From: Paulinella micropora
Taxonomy: Eukaryota; Cercozoa; Imbricatea; Euglyphida
DNA length: 52,873 nucleotides
Direction of reading: 5' to 3'
Assembly (NCBI GenBank): GCA_009731375.1
Contig: BJOX01000109.1
Span: forward strand, 605,734-658,606
Shown piece after piece: positions 30,472 through 39,877 of this stretch (its first letter is position 1; every line of letters starts with the position of its first letter). A model generated the notes under the pieces. It searched no databases. It was given only the letters and a program-made list of their open reading frames with translations, and was not told the origin of the DNA. The translations under genes and the position numbers were made by a program.

Positions 30472-33400
30472 ATGTCGCAATATAAATCATTACTCGGTCT
30501 TAATGAGCTAGCAGTTGATAGTCTGAACATACTTAACCTTGATTTAACGAACACTAATATTATTGGCTTAAACACGGATAGAATACCAGAAGATGCAGAC
30601 CCCGTAAATCTTTATTACACTGACGGACGATTTGATACACGATTGGCTACCAAATCAACAACAGACATTAAAGAAGGAAAGAATTTATACTATACAGAGC
30701 AACGAGTGAGGGACAACGATGAGGTTAAAGCCTCAACTCAACACCGCTCTAATACATCCAACCCACACCAAACCAGTCTATACAATCTCATAGACACTAA
30801 CATATCCGCACCAACGGTCGGGCAATACTTAACTTATAATGATGTAGATGGTAAATGGAGAAATACAACCATTGGCTCAATTGATACACTCTCTGATGTA
30901 GTCATAACGGCACCAGTGGCGATGAATAGTTATTTAACATATAATTCAATCAACTGGGTAAATAAAACCTTTCCGATAAATGTGGATGAAACGGGCAATA
31001 TTAGTATGGGAGGTTATTTGAACATAACGGGAGTTAATTTACTAAATACAAAAGATGTTGATGATTGGATAACGGAGCACATAGCGAACAATGCGAAAGT
31101 GTCCGCAGATGGTTCAATTAATACACACAGCGATGTTTTAATTACAGGCACACCCGCCGATAACCAACTGCTCATTTATAGTACAGGGCAATGGAGAAAC
31201 ACAAACTCACCTTTTCTTAGATTGGATGGTCTCGCTATGATGTTTGGAGATTTAAATATGGGAGGTTTTAATGTAGCAAATGTCGGTAATGTTGATGGTA
31301 TTGATATTTCCGCTCTTGATAGTGCTGTGGTTAAATTAACAGGAGACCAAACCATAGCAGGAAACAAAATATTTACTACTTATTTGGGTATAAAAGATTC
31401 AAATCCATTAAATACAGGAAAGTTATTTTTCAACTATAATAATAATACGGGCTCTATTTATTCGTTGGAGGTAGGTGGAGCAACGGGATATCCACTATCT
31501 ATTGTTGGTTCGTCCATAACCCTTGCTTCTACCACGGGGAGTGGGATAACACTGACTGGCAATGTTTTAAATTTTAACAGCACAACAGCAATCAGCGGAC
31601 TTCCAGCCCCATTCTACGATGGCGATGCTTCAACAAAGGCATACACTGATACGAAACTAGCAAAGGACGGCACGGCGGCTATGACGGGCAGTTTAAATAT
31701 GGGCTGTTTTGCGATTACGAATGTAGGCAATGTTGATGGTATTGATGTTTCCGCTCTTGATACCGCAGTCGTTAAACTAACGGGAGACCAAACCATAGCA
31801 GGAAACAAAAAATTTTCATCAACCTTAGAAGTAAGTGGTTCATCCAATCCTACTACTTTTGATGGTATTGGTAGCATTTGATACAAAAATAGGAATGATT
31901 GCAGCACAAAAAACAGCAACAGCGACTTGGTATCCGATACAAATAACGGGTTCGTATGTAGAGTTATATTCGGGTAATACTTTAATTATAACCGCAACTG
32001 GCACTACACTATCTTTGAATAACAACAAAATAACAAACTTAGCCACACCATCAGCAACAACGGACGGAGCAAATAAAAGTTATGTGGATACATTAGACGG
32101 GCAAAATGTGAAACTAACAGGAAACCAAACCGTAGCAGGAATTAAGACATATAGCAGTGGTGTGGAAATTACGGGAAATTCAATCAATTCAACAACAAAA
32201 GGCACATTCATCGTTTTCAATTCTACCAGTAATATCGGGTCAATTGCTAGTTTGGATATGAAAACTGCAACATATTACAACTTTGAAATAAATGCGAAAA
32301 AAATAAGTTTTATTATTGACGGGACGATTGTCGGTTGGGTAAATGCTTCGGGGCTAGATTGCAATAGTAGCAAAATAGCCAACCTTGGAACTCCGACGTT
32401 AGCGACGGACGGAGCGACGAAAGGGTATGCGGACACATTGGACGGGCAAAATGTAAAACTAACAACAGACCAAACCATAACAGGAAGTAAAACATTTAAT
32501 GGGGCAAGCACTACGATAAAATATCTAACTTTAACGAACAATGCCGATTTTAATAATCAAACTATCACTGATGGCGGAAATATCACATATAATTGGGGCG
32601 AGGATATTAAACCAAAATGGAGGAGACATATTCTTTTCACAGACATCAGGTGATTGGCAGTCTTTCTTATATACTTTAAACACTGATTCAAGCGGAACCG
32701 CCGACCAAAGAGGCTACCTATTCACGAATGTAGCATTTGATGTAAAAGGAGCAGGACTTTATATTTCAAAACTTTTGGATAATAAAAGTGCTTCGTCTGA
32801 CATTGTCCGTTTTAACAATGCGGGTGGTGTGCGGTTTTATGGTGCTTTGGATATGAATTCAAACAACATAACAAATGGTGGAACAATAACGGGAACTACA
32901 TTAACGGCTAGTGCTGGTATATCAACAACAACGGCAACCGCGAGTGGATTAATAACGGCAAATGAGGGTATATCAACAACAACGGCAACCGCGAGTGGAT
33001 TATTGACGGTGGATGGAGGATGTAAGTTATCTATCCAAAATAAAACAGATGGAGGAACAGGACAAGGAATATTTATGTGGGATACAGACAACTCAGGATG
33101 GGGTATTTATATGGCACAGCCGGGGGCGAATAAATCATTAGGTGGAGGAACAGCAGTGGCAGGCAACGATATTTCAGGCTTTGCTGTAAGATTTAGAAGT
33201 GGTAATGCTTCGGCAGATGGTTTTGTGTGGGAAAATTCAGCAGAGCAATTGTTAATGTCATTGAATGGGGCAAACGGGACTTTATGGACAAAAGGATTGA
33301 TAACGGCAAATGCGGGGATTACATACACAGGCACACTAACAACGGCATCAGCATCAACTAATGGGGCGAAAATAGCAATTCAAGGACAAACAGACGGGAC

Positions 33401-34127
33401 GAATGCGAGAGGAATATTTACGTGGGACATTGGAGATTCAAACTGGGGTATTTATATGAGCCAGTCTGGGGCAAATAAAGCATTAAGTGGAGGAACAGCA
33501 CCAGCGGGAGGAGTAGGCGGAAGATTAACTTCTTATTCTATTAGATTTAGAGTGAATGGTTCTTCAACGAGTGGGTTCATATGGGAGAATAATTCAAATA
33601 CTGCTTTAATGTCTTTGAAAGCAAGCGATGGGCAATTATGGGTATTGTCTAATCCAATTCAATATTCAGACAGGAGAAAAAAAGAAGATATAAAGGAATG
33701 TTTAGGCTTAGATTTTATTAATAAGTTAAATCCAGTCTGCTATCGTATGATTGATGACAAAAAGAAATGTAGGACTGGCTTAATAGCACAGGAATTAGAA
33801 GAAATACTAACAGAAATGGATATGCTAGATTTTGGCGGTTTTATAAAAGAAACAATTATGGTTTCGTGTCCAAAGCAAAGAAAAGAATACGAATTGAAAG
33901 GTGTGATTGTTAATCCAGAAGATGTTAAATGTATTGATAGTGGTGATGTCGGTTATGGTATAGGTTATTCAGAGTTTATCGCACCATTAATTAAGGCCGT
34001 TCAACAATTATCAGAAGAGGTAGATAATTTAGAAAAAGAAAATAAAACTTTACTTAATATATTACAAGACCAAGCAAACCAATTAGCAGAAATACGAGCA
34101 GTTTCATTTCCTTCAAATGCCCCCTAG
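30472..34127 (+). pseudogene. Fibre protein with S74 chaperone domain, two frameshifts
   Basis: Three overlapping frames (30472-31881, 31835-32653, 32541-34127) together encode a beta-rich repetitive protein of about 1200 residues. Frame changes fall near 31840-31881 and 32600-32650. Repeats of the form VVKLTGDQTIAGNKxF occur twice in the first part, and similar LDGQNVKLTxxQTxxGxKT units follow in the second; such repeats are common in phage and large-virus tail fibres. The third part holds two GIFxWDxxxSxWGIYMxQ units and ends in an intramolecular chaperone (Peptidase_S74) starting at YSDRRKKEDIKE near 33663, with the catalytic Ser-Asp present. The protein would form a trimeric receptor-binding fibre, the chaperone cleaving itself off after folding. 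Each piece is intact, so assembly error is as likely as decay. Confidence 0.75.
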
Positions 34128-34455
34128 ATTACATCCACCACCACCAATCATAGAGACGGAAGACCTCACACCAGAGTTGAAAAATAGGGTATTAGATGTC
34201 CAAATTAAGCAGAAAGAAAAAAAATTAGACCACGAATATGAGGACAGCTGGGATTGCTGTTTGACTAAGCAAAAAACCGACAGCCGTCAAATTAAGTATC
34301 TGTTTCAAATGGGAATCATTATCGCCATCATCACCCTTTGTATCGTGAGGCTGTCTGACCCGAATGTCAGTTGTGAAACTGGAAACATTTATGTCGGGCT
34401 TATAAGTTTATTAATAGGGATTGTGCTTCCTAGCCCATCTTCTAGCAAGAAGTAA
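34117..34455 (+). CDS. Small membrane protein
   Basis: 112 residues. The N-terminal 60 residues are Pro-rich, then charged. Two hydrophobic segments follow: MGIIIAIITLCIVRL near residues 69-83 and YVGLISLLIGIVL near 92-104, so two membrane spans or a hairpin are likely. The ATG overlaps the last 11 bases of the fibre gene, suggesting coupled expression. The function is unknown; a holin-like or virion membrane role is only a guess. Confidence 0.6.
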   Translation: MPPRLHPPPPIIETEDLTPELKNRVLDVQIKQKEKKLDHEYEDSWDCCLTKQKTDSRQIKYLFQMGIIIAIITLCIVRLSDPNVSCETGNIYVGLISLLIGIVLPSPSSSKK

Positions 34456-34456
34456 T

Positions 34457-35179
34457 TTAAAGACCAAAGGCGGATAAACCGACCATATTGTCATAGTGGA
34501 TTTGACTTATTCTATGTTTCTGTATGCTGTCATTCCTAATACGTCTTCCACATTCACATTCAATTGTTGCTGATGCACGAGTTCTATTTTTTTCAAGAAG
34601 AATTTCTTTATTTTTCTCATAATATTCTTTCTGTTTTAGTGTAATATATTCTTTATTATCTTCTCTCCAAATCTTATTCACAAATTTAAAATGTTCCTTA
34701 TTTTCTTTTCTATATTCTTTTTTCTTTTGAGACACATATTCTTTGTTTCGTTCATTCCATTCTTTGTTCAATTGAGCTATTTTGTTTTTGTTTTGTTCTC
34801 TATATTGTTTTGTTCTTTCAGCTACCCGCACTTTATTGTCTTCTACATACTCCTGCTTGGTCCTACCAGAAAGTATTTTATTTACACAGTTGCTATTTCT
34901 AATCCATTCTCCCTCCTTGCGAAGTAATTGATTAACATTATCGCACGGATAGTCTTCTAGCAACTCAATATAAGCATCGCCAAGTTTTAATATTTCAAAG
35001 CTTGAATATAGCCCTTTTCCTTTCACTTCGGTTCCCGATAGATGTTCTTTATAATTTTGTCTATGTCTTCCCATTCGCTGAGCTAATGTTTGAGTTGTTG
35101 CACCAACATAAATTAAATCAGTCTTGTATGACCTAATCGCATAAATTTTACCTTTCTTACAATCTCCAACCCGTGGCAT
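34457..35179 (-). CDS. GIY-YIG endonuclease
   Basis: 240 residues. The N-terminal domain has KIYAI (residues 11-15) and IYVGAT (23-28), the GIY and YIG strands, followed by QRMGRHRQNY with the expected Arg. The middle is a long charged coiled-coil-like region with EYVxQKKKEYRKENKE-type repeats. The C-terminus has a Cys-x-Cys and His-x5-His arrangement that looks like a zinc finger for DNA binding. Nucleases of this design occur as homing or repair enzymes in polinton-like viruses, virophages and giant viruses. It is convergent with the membrane-protein gene, with one base between the two stops. Its role in this element is inferred only. Confidence 0.85.
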   Translation of the reverse strand: MPRVGDCKKGKIYAIRSYKTDLIYVGATTQTLAQRMGRHRQNYKEHLSGTEVKGKGLYSSFEILKLGDAYIELLEDYPCDNVNQLLRKEGEWIRNSNCVNKILSGRTKQEYVEDNKVRVAERTKQYREQNKNKIAQLNKEWNERNKEYVSQKKKEYRKENKEHFKFVNKIWREDNKEYITLKQKEYYEKNKEILLEKNRTRASATIECECGRRIRNDSIQKHRISQIHYDNMVGLSAFGL

Positions 35180-35216
35180 ATTGTCTATCCTTTGTTATTA
35201 TTATGTATCATTATCT

Positions 35217-35468
35217 TTAAATAGAATTACATTCATATATATGTGTCATATACCATCTATTATCACCCGCACACATTAAGGGCAGTGCCTCATCAAAACT
35301 ACGACACATATTATTTCCGTTATTTATGAAAACACACTTAAAACCAGTTTCTACCCCTTGCTTTATACAATAAGCACACGACTCGTTCTTTTTTTCCGAG
35401 TATCGTGAGTAAAAGTCGCAGACAGTCCGACCTAACACAGAGCACACAAATAATAATATTAATAACAT
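35217..35468 (-). CDS. Small secreted Cys-rich protein
   Basis: 83 residues starting MLLILLFVCSVLG, a good signal-peptide core. The mature part has six to seven cysteines (spacing suggests three disulphides) and no transmembrane segment. No family is recognised. It lies upstream of and co-oriented with the GIY-YIG gene, with a 37-base gap. Confidence 0.55.
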   Translation of the reverse strand: MLLILLFVCSVLGRTVCDFYSRYSEKKNESCAYCIKQGVETGFKCVFINNGNNMCRSFDEALPLMCAGDNRWYMTHIYECNSI

Positions 35469-35506
35469 AATATATTATACAACATATAGAAACAAAAAAA
35501 ACACAA

Positions 35507-35869
35507 ATGACTGATTTCAAATACCAAAAGATTATTTTTCTGAGTAATGATTTTGTTGGCGGTAGCAAGACATTTGACAAAAACATTCAAATGAACTTTA
35601 CACCAACCAGGATGAATGTTAAGTTTATCCACTATATGAATGACTCTTCTGAGACGAAAACGAAAATCCTTTATATGGAACGCATCGGCATTATTGGCAC
35701 ATTCGCCGACAGCACCACGGCAAACATTTCAAACCTCGGTTATAATCTTGGAAATATCGGCTGGACCGACGGGCAGTATTCGTTTAGGGTATTGAAAACA
35801 GACAGCGGTAATATTGAGACCGACCAACTAGCTGGAAGAATTGTTATTTGTTTAGAATTTTTGGCTTGA
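35507..35869 (+). CDS. Unknown 120-residue protein, probable virion component
   Basis: A beta-rich sequence with no signal peptide or membrane segment: alternating hydrophobic strands such as NVKFIHYMND and RIGIIGTFAD, and a C-terminal IVICLEFLA. It directly precedes the ATPase gene (12 bases), at the start of the morphogenesis block. The location suggests a minor capsid or cement protein, but I recognise no family. Confidence 0.5.
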   Translation: MTDFKYQKIIFLSNDFVGGSKTFDKNIQMNFTPTRMNVKFIHYMNDSSETKTKILYMERIGIIGTFADSTTANISNLGYNLGNIGWTDGQYSFRVLKTDSGNIETDQLAGRIVICLEFLA

Positions 35870-35881
35870 TAAAATATAGCG

Positions 35882-36709
35882 ATGGAAAAAATCAATAATG
35901 TAAAGGTGAAACCAGTAAGACAAAACGGAGATGGAGACAAGCTGGCAAAAGGATATAAGTTATTTGATGAACCGTATGCCAATATTTTTCTTCTCGCTCG
36001 CAAGAAGAGTGGCAAGACGACAGCACTGTTTGAAATCCTGAAACGAACAACTGATAAAAAGACCCGTATCGTCATTATAGCCAGCACGGTACATAAGGAC
36101 TACATCTACAAAGAAATGGTGAAACACTTCAAAAAGAAGGGAAACCCGATGGCTATATATACATATTTGAAAACGGACGGATACAGTGTGATTGATTACG
36201 AGTTAGACAAGCTAAACAAGCCAGACGAGGAGCAAGAAGAAGGCGAAATTGTTCAGGATGGTAAAGATGAAGTAGAAAAGCCGAAGTTTCTTTATTTTGG
36301 TAAAGAGGAAAAGAAGAAGCAGGAGGGAGGCGAAAAACCACCGAGGCCGAGCAAATACATTACACCAGAAGTTGTTTTCATTTTGGACGATCTTGGAAGC
36401 GGGTTAAGGGATAAGTCCGTAAGCGATTTATGTAAAAAAAATAGGCATTATAAAAGTAAGGTTATTATGAGCTCGCAGTATCTTAACGACATGAAGCCTG
36501 AGGCTATTAAACAGCTAGACTACCTTCTTATTTTTCCGGGTCAGAGTGTTGATAAAATAGAACTTGTGTATAAGCATCTCGATTTGGGCTACGACCTTGA
36601 ATACTTCATTGAAAAATACCACGAGGCGACCAAGGAGAGATTTAACTTTTTGTATGTGGATGCGGTGTCTGATGAACTGAGGCAGAATTTTAACTATCGC
36701 TTGCGATAG
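35882..36709 (+). CDS. FtsK/HerA-type genome-packaging ATPase
   Basis: 275 residues. Walker A is ARKKSGKTT (residues 39-47) and Walker B is VVFILDDLG (about 163-171). A later MSSQYLND segment fits the sensor Gln region of A32-like packaging ATPases. An acidic insertion with EEQEEGEIVQDG lies between the Walker motifs. These motors pump viral DNA into preformed capsids in polintons, polinton-like viruses, virophages and nucleocytoviruses. The gene is followed by the pX-like protein, protease, penton and major capsid genes, the usual morphogenesis module. Confidence 0.88.
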   Translation: MEKINNVKVKPVRQNGDGDKLAKGYKLFDEPYANIFLLARKKSGKTTALFEILKRTTDKKTRIVIIASTVHKDYIYKEMVKHFKKKGNPMAIYTYLKTDGYSVIDYELDKLNKPDEEQEEGEIVQDGKDEVEKPKFLYFGKEEKKKQEGGEKPPRPSKYITPEVVFILDDLGSGLRDKSVSDLCKKNRHYKSKVIMSSQYLNDMKPEAIKQLDYLLIFPGQSVDKIELVYKHLDLGYDLEYFIEKYHEATKERFNFLYVDAVSDELRQNFNYRLR

Positions 36710-36740
36710 TCTATAATTTCAATAAACGATTTTTGTAATT

Positions 36741-36758
36741 TTATTATTTATTTTTTTC
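36741..36758 (+). promoter_or_regulatory. AT-rich upstream motif (late-promoter candidate)
   Basis: TTATTATTTATTTTTTTC, 16 bases before the ATG at 36775. Similar strings precede other genes of the element: 29289-29300, 37101-37111, 39819-39835, 41443-41459 and 42724-42750. In five of the six cases they end 12-22 bases before the ATG; before the major capsid gene the distance is 42. Confidence 0.5.
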
Positions 36759-36774
36759 AGAACTATATATATAG

Positions 36775-37077
36775 ATGCCAACATCACCAGTGATTATTTC
36801 ACAACCATCGGGATACAATATCAGCTACAATCCTTCAATGCCACAAGCGGGAGGGAAAAGAAAATCAAAAAAGAAACAAACAGGAGGCAGAGTTAATTGG
36901 AAAAAAGTCGGACAAGCCATATTGGATGCTAATAGGTTTATCAAGAAGAACCAATTGATTTCAAGGGGTGCTACTTTTCTGAGCGATGTCGGAGTGCCTT
37001 ATGCGGACCGTGTAGCGAAGGCCGCGATGAAGCAAGGCTACGGCAAACAACGAGGAGGAGCCGTTAAGTTTCGGTAG
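36775..37077 (+). CDS. Small basic protein, possible adenovirus pX/pVI-like
   Basis: 100 residues with an N-terminal Pro/Ser region, a GGKRKSKKKQTGG basic stretch (about residues 26-38), an amphipathic helix and a basic C-terminus KQGYGKQRGGAVKFR. GG sites next to basic runs resemble cleavage sites of adenain-type proteases and the small DNA-condensing or membrane-lytic core proteins of adenovirus-like particles. It lies just before the protease gene. This is inference from composition and position. An upstream TTATTATTTATTTTTTTC motif ends 16 bases before the ATG. Confidence 0.5.
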   Translation: MPTSPVIISQPSGYNISYNPSMPQAGGKRKSKKKQTGGRVNWKKVGQAILDANRFIKKNQLISRGATFLSDVGVPYADRVAKAAMKQGYGKQRGGAVKFR

Positions 37078-37123
37078 GGGTATTAAACTAAACTTTATAT
37101 TAATTTTTTTCTAACAATATACA

Positions 37124-38929
37124 ATGGTTGTAAAAAAACCGCGAAAACAACGGCCGCCGAGGATATACAGAACAAAAGATGGCCGACCATATATTAAAGT
37201 GAAAGGCAAACGAGCATATCTCAACTTTGGCGAGAAAACGAATGACCTTTCAACACTTCAAATCGTTAAACTGTTTTTGAAATATATGAATAAACCAAAG
37301 AAACCGCGAAAGACGAAAGAGCGAATAGTTAAGTCCGAATTCAACCGTCTTGAACACGAGAACCGCAATCAGGTAAATAATCAGCTAGATAAACTCAAAC
37401 TGGAAAAGTATGAGCAAATACACGAACTAGAAAAGAAAGACAAAGAAGCAAAAGAACAACAAAAGAAAATAGAAGAGCGAGAAGCAGAAACGAAAAGAAA
37501 TGAACTCGCACTCATACAGACTGAAACAGCTCAAGCTCAAAGAATGGCTACTATTGACGGAGAAATAAAAAGACAAAATGCGATTAACGATGCTTTGGTT
37601 GAAAGAGCAAGAGCATTGAATGAAGTAAAAGGTGAATTAAAAAGAAGTGAAAGAAAACAAAGGGAAAGAAAAGGAAGACAGTATGTTTTGTCCGAAGAAG
37701 AAGCCATAGCATTTGCTGAGGAGATTAAGAGAAGAAATGATGAAGCGAAACAACGACAAGACGATTTAAGACAGCAAGCAATGGAAGCAGAACAGAAAGC
37801 GGAGGAATCAGACAGAAAAGCATTTATAGCAAATCTAGAAAGAGCTCAAACTTTATTTGCTAGTGGTGGCAAGAAAAGACAGATTAGTGTCAATAGTTTA
37901 GCAAAAAAACTAGGGTGGAAAACGAGGGGGAGCAAACACGGAAACAAAGATGTTGAAGGCAGAACGGCCAAAGGTTATATCCAAGAAATCATAGCTGTTA
38001 GACAGGGCGAACTTAACATAACCCCTAATATGACACTTGAAGAATTGGAAAATGCTTTAATAGGGCTAACCGCACAGGGCGGAACTGGTGCGAAAAAATT
38101 GGAAGACATCATTAGAAAAATATTAACTAAGATGATGATAAAAAAGCATTTGAAACGAAGTGAATGGAAGACCAAATCAAAGAAAAAAGAATTAGTAAAT
38201 ACCCTAATAAACAAAATGTATGCTGACCCCAACACATATAAAGCACTTTCAAATGAATTCCAGATACAACCATCAACCCCCGAACCACAGCCACAACCAG
38301 CACCACCCACAGAAGAGCAACCACCAATAGAAGAGCAACCAACACCAGCAGAAGAGCAACCACCACCACCACTAGAAGAGCAACAACCGCCACCACTGGA
38401 AGAGCAACAAAAACTACCAGTGAACTTAGCGGGGGAAGGTAGAGGACTAATGACGGATGAAATAGACGGTATTATGAAAAAGCACGAATGGTATTTGGGG
38501 ACAGTAGCCAGCGACGAAATAAACAAACTGAAACCAGAAAAAAGAAAGAAGTATGGATTTATAATGAACACAGACCCGAGCACCAAAAAGGGGCAACATT
38601 GGATTGCGGTTTATACTTCTTTAGACGGCGATAGAAGCATAGAGATATACGACCCACTCGCTTTGTATAAGCCGACTGAAGACTTTCTACATCAAATGAA
38701 ACAGCTTATTGAAAAGAGTAGGCCGAGCACATACTTATTAATGAAGGTTAATCAGGTTAAAAACCAAAGTGATACGAGCACAACCTGCGGATGGCACAGT
38801 ATTAGGTTTTTGTTAGAGCGGTCGAAAGGTAATAGGTTTAAATTTGCCAGCGGTTGGACTGACTTAAAAGAAAAAGAAGCGGAGGACCTGAAATCGCAGA
38901 ATGGGTATGGCTTTGACACATACATTTAA
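37124..38929 (+). CDS. Ulp1/adenain-type cysteine protease with long N-terminal arm
   Basis: 601 residues. The N-terminal 45 residues form a small basic beta region (RPYIKVKGKRAYLNF). Residues about 70-250 are a charged coiled coil, followed by a helical region and a Pro/Glu/Gln linker (about 385-430). The C-terminal protease carries the catalytic His in GQHWIAVY (about 490), Asp in EIYDPL (about 509), Gln in VNQVKNQ (about 543) and Cys in TTCGWHSIRF (about 555), the order seen in adenovirus and Polinton maturation proteases. It would cleave capsid precursors during assembly. The arm makes it far longer than adenain (about 200 residues); the arm may be a separate structural protein fused to the protease. 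Confidence 0.85.
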   Translation: MVVKKPRKQRPPRIYRTKDGRPYIKVKGKRAYLNFGEKTNDLSTLQIVKLFLKYMNKPKKPRKTKERIVKSEFNRLEHENRNQVNNQLDKLKLEKYEQIHELEKKDKEAKEQQKKIEEREAETKRNELALIQTETAQAQRMATIDGEIKRQNAINDALVERARALNEVKGELKRSERKQRERKGRQYVLSEEEAIAFAEEIKRRNDEAKQRQDDLRQQAMEAEQKAEESDRKAFIANLERAQTLFASGGKKRQISVNSLAKKLGWKTRGSKHGNKDVEGRTAKGYIQEIIAVRQGELNITPNMTLEELENALIGLTAQGGTGAKKLEDIIRKILTKMMIKKHLKRSEWKTKSKKKELVNTLINKMYADPNTYKALSNEFQIQPSTPEPQPQPAPPTEEQPPIEEQPTPAEEQPPPPLEEQQPPPLEEQQKLPVNLAGEGRGLMTDEIDGIMKKHEWYLGTVASDEINKLKPEKRKKYGFIMNTDPSTKKGQHWIAVYTSLDGDRSIEIYDPLALYKPTEDFLHQMKQLIEKSRPSTYLLMKVNQVKNQSDTSTTCGWHSIRFLLERSKGNRFKFASGWTDLKEKEAEDLKSQNGYGFDTYI

Positions 38930-38972
38930 GTAATTAAAACAAAAAAAAAAATATTTTCCAAAATTAGAGGTG

Positions 38973-39815
38973 ATGGAATACCGCGGAGGCAGGAGCTCTA
39001 ACATTTACTATGTCAACAGTAAAAATAGGATAAACGGCACGGACAGTGATTTCACTCACTCCATTGATATGAAATCGCTAGACAACCCGACACACTGTAA
39101 AATACTTCATATCTATGTGCCAAAGTCGTATTACTCTGTGGCAAGTCCTTACAATACTTTTATTCTGAGTGAGAATGGCAACGAGGCACTAATTACGATA
39201 CCAGAGGGCAACTACACGATGAACAACTTAAAAAATAAGCTGGCCGAGGTGCTAACCGCAGAAAGTCCCAACGACTACACATATACAATAACAAGCAACA
39301 ATACAAACACCGACCCAGAAGACGGCAAGCTAACATTCACCGTGGCGAACAATCCCATTAACATGCCCCCGGGCACTCCACATGTGGAGCCTCAACCGCG
39401 GTTTGTATTTGATGATGAAACTCGCATCCACGAAATTATGGGGTTTGAGCGGTCCTCTACTTATTTCTTTGCTAATAATACACTGAGGTCGCCAAATGTC
39501 ATAATCTTGACGGGTGAAAAAACATTGTATTTACAGTCAGATTTAGTAGGCGAAGGCGATAATCATGTGCTCCAAGAAATATACACGGCGAATGAAATCC
39601 CGTTCGGCTCTGTTATCTACGACGGAAGCGGGTCGGAGTATGGTAAACGGCTATCTACTAGTTCAAGCAATTTGTATCGGTTTTACTTGACTGACGAAAA
39701 CGACCAACCAATTAACCTAAACGGTTTGGGTATCGTAATGACATTGTTGATTTACCGCGAGACGAATTATTTTAATTTATTTACATCATTTTTTAATTTG
39801 TTAAAAAGCCGTTAA
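38973..39815 (+). CDS. Penton (minor capsid) protein
   Basis: 280 residues from the ATG at 38973; a GTG one codon upstream is less likely to be the start. The sequence begins with a NIYYVNSKNR motif and continues with HCKILHIYVPKSYYSV and YNTFILSE, the pattern of polinton and polinton-like virus penton proteins (single jelly roll). The rest is beta-rich with a C-terminal ETNYFNLFTSFF segment. Pentons close the icosahedral five-fold vertices. It sits between the protease and the major capsid protein, as in related elements. Confidence 0.8.
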   Translation: MEYRGGRSSNIYYVNSKNRINGTDSDFTHSIDMKSLDNPTHCKILHIYVPKSYYSVASPYNTFILSENGNEALITIPEGNYTMNNLKNKLAEVLTAESPNDYTYTITSNNTNTDPEDGKLTFTVANNPINMPPGTPHVEPQPRFVFDDETRIHEIMGFERSSTYFFANNTLRSPNVIILTGEKTLYLQSDLVGEGDNHVLQEIYTANEIPFGSVIYDGSGSEYGKRLSTSSSNLYRFYLTDENDQPINLNGLGIVMTLLIYRETNYFNLFTSFFNLLKSR

Positions 39816-39877
39816 TTAATTATTTAATTTTTTTCTCATATTAAAATATAAGACAACCGTAAAACGAGGAAAAACAA

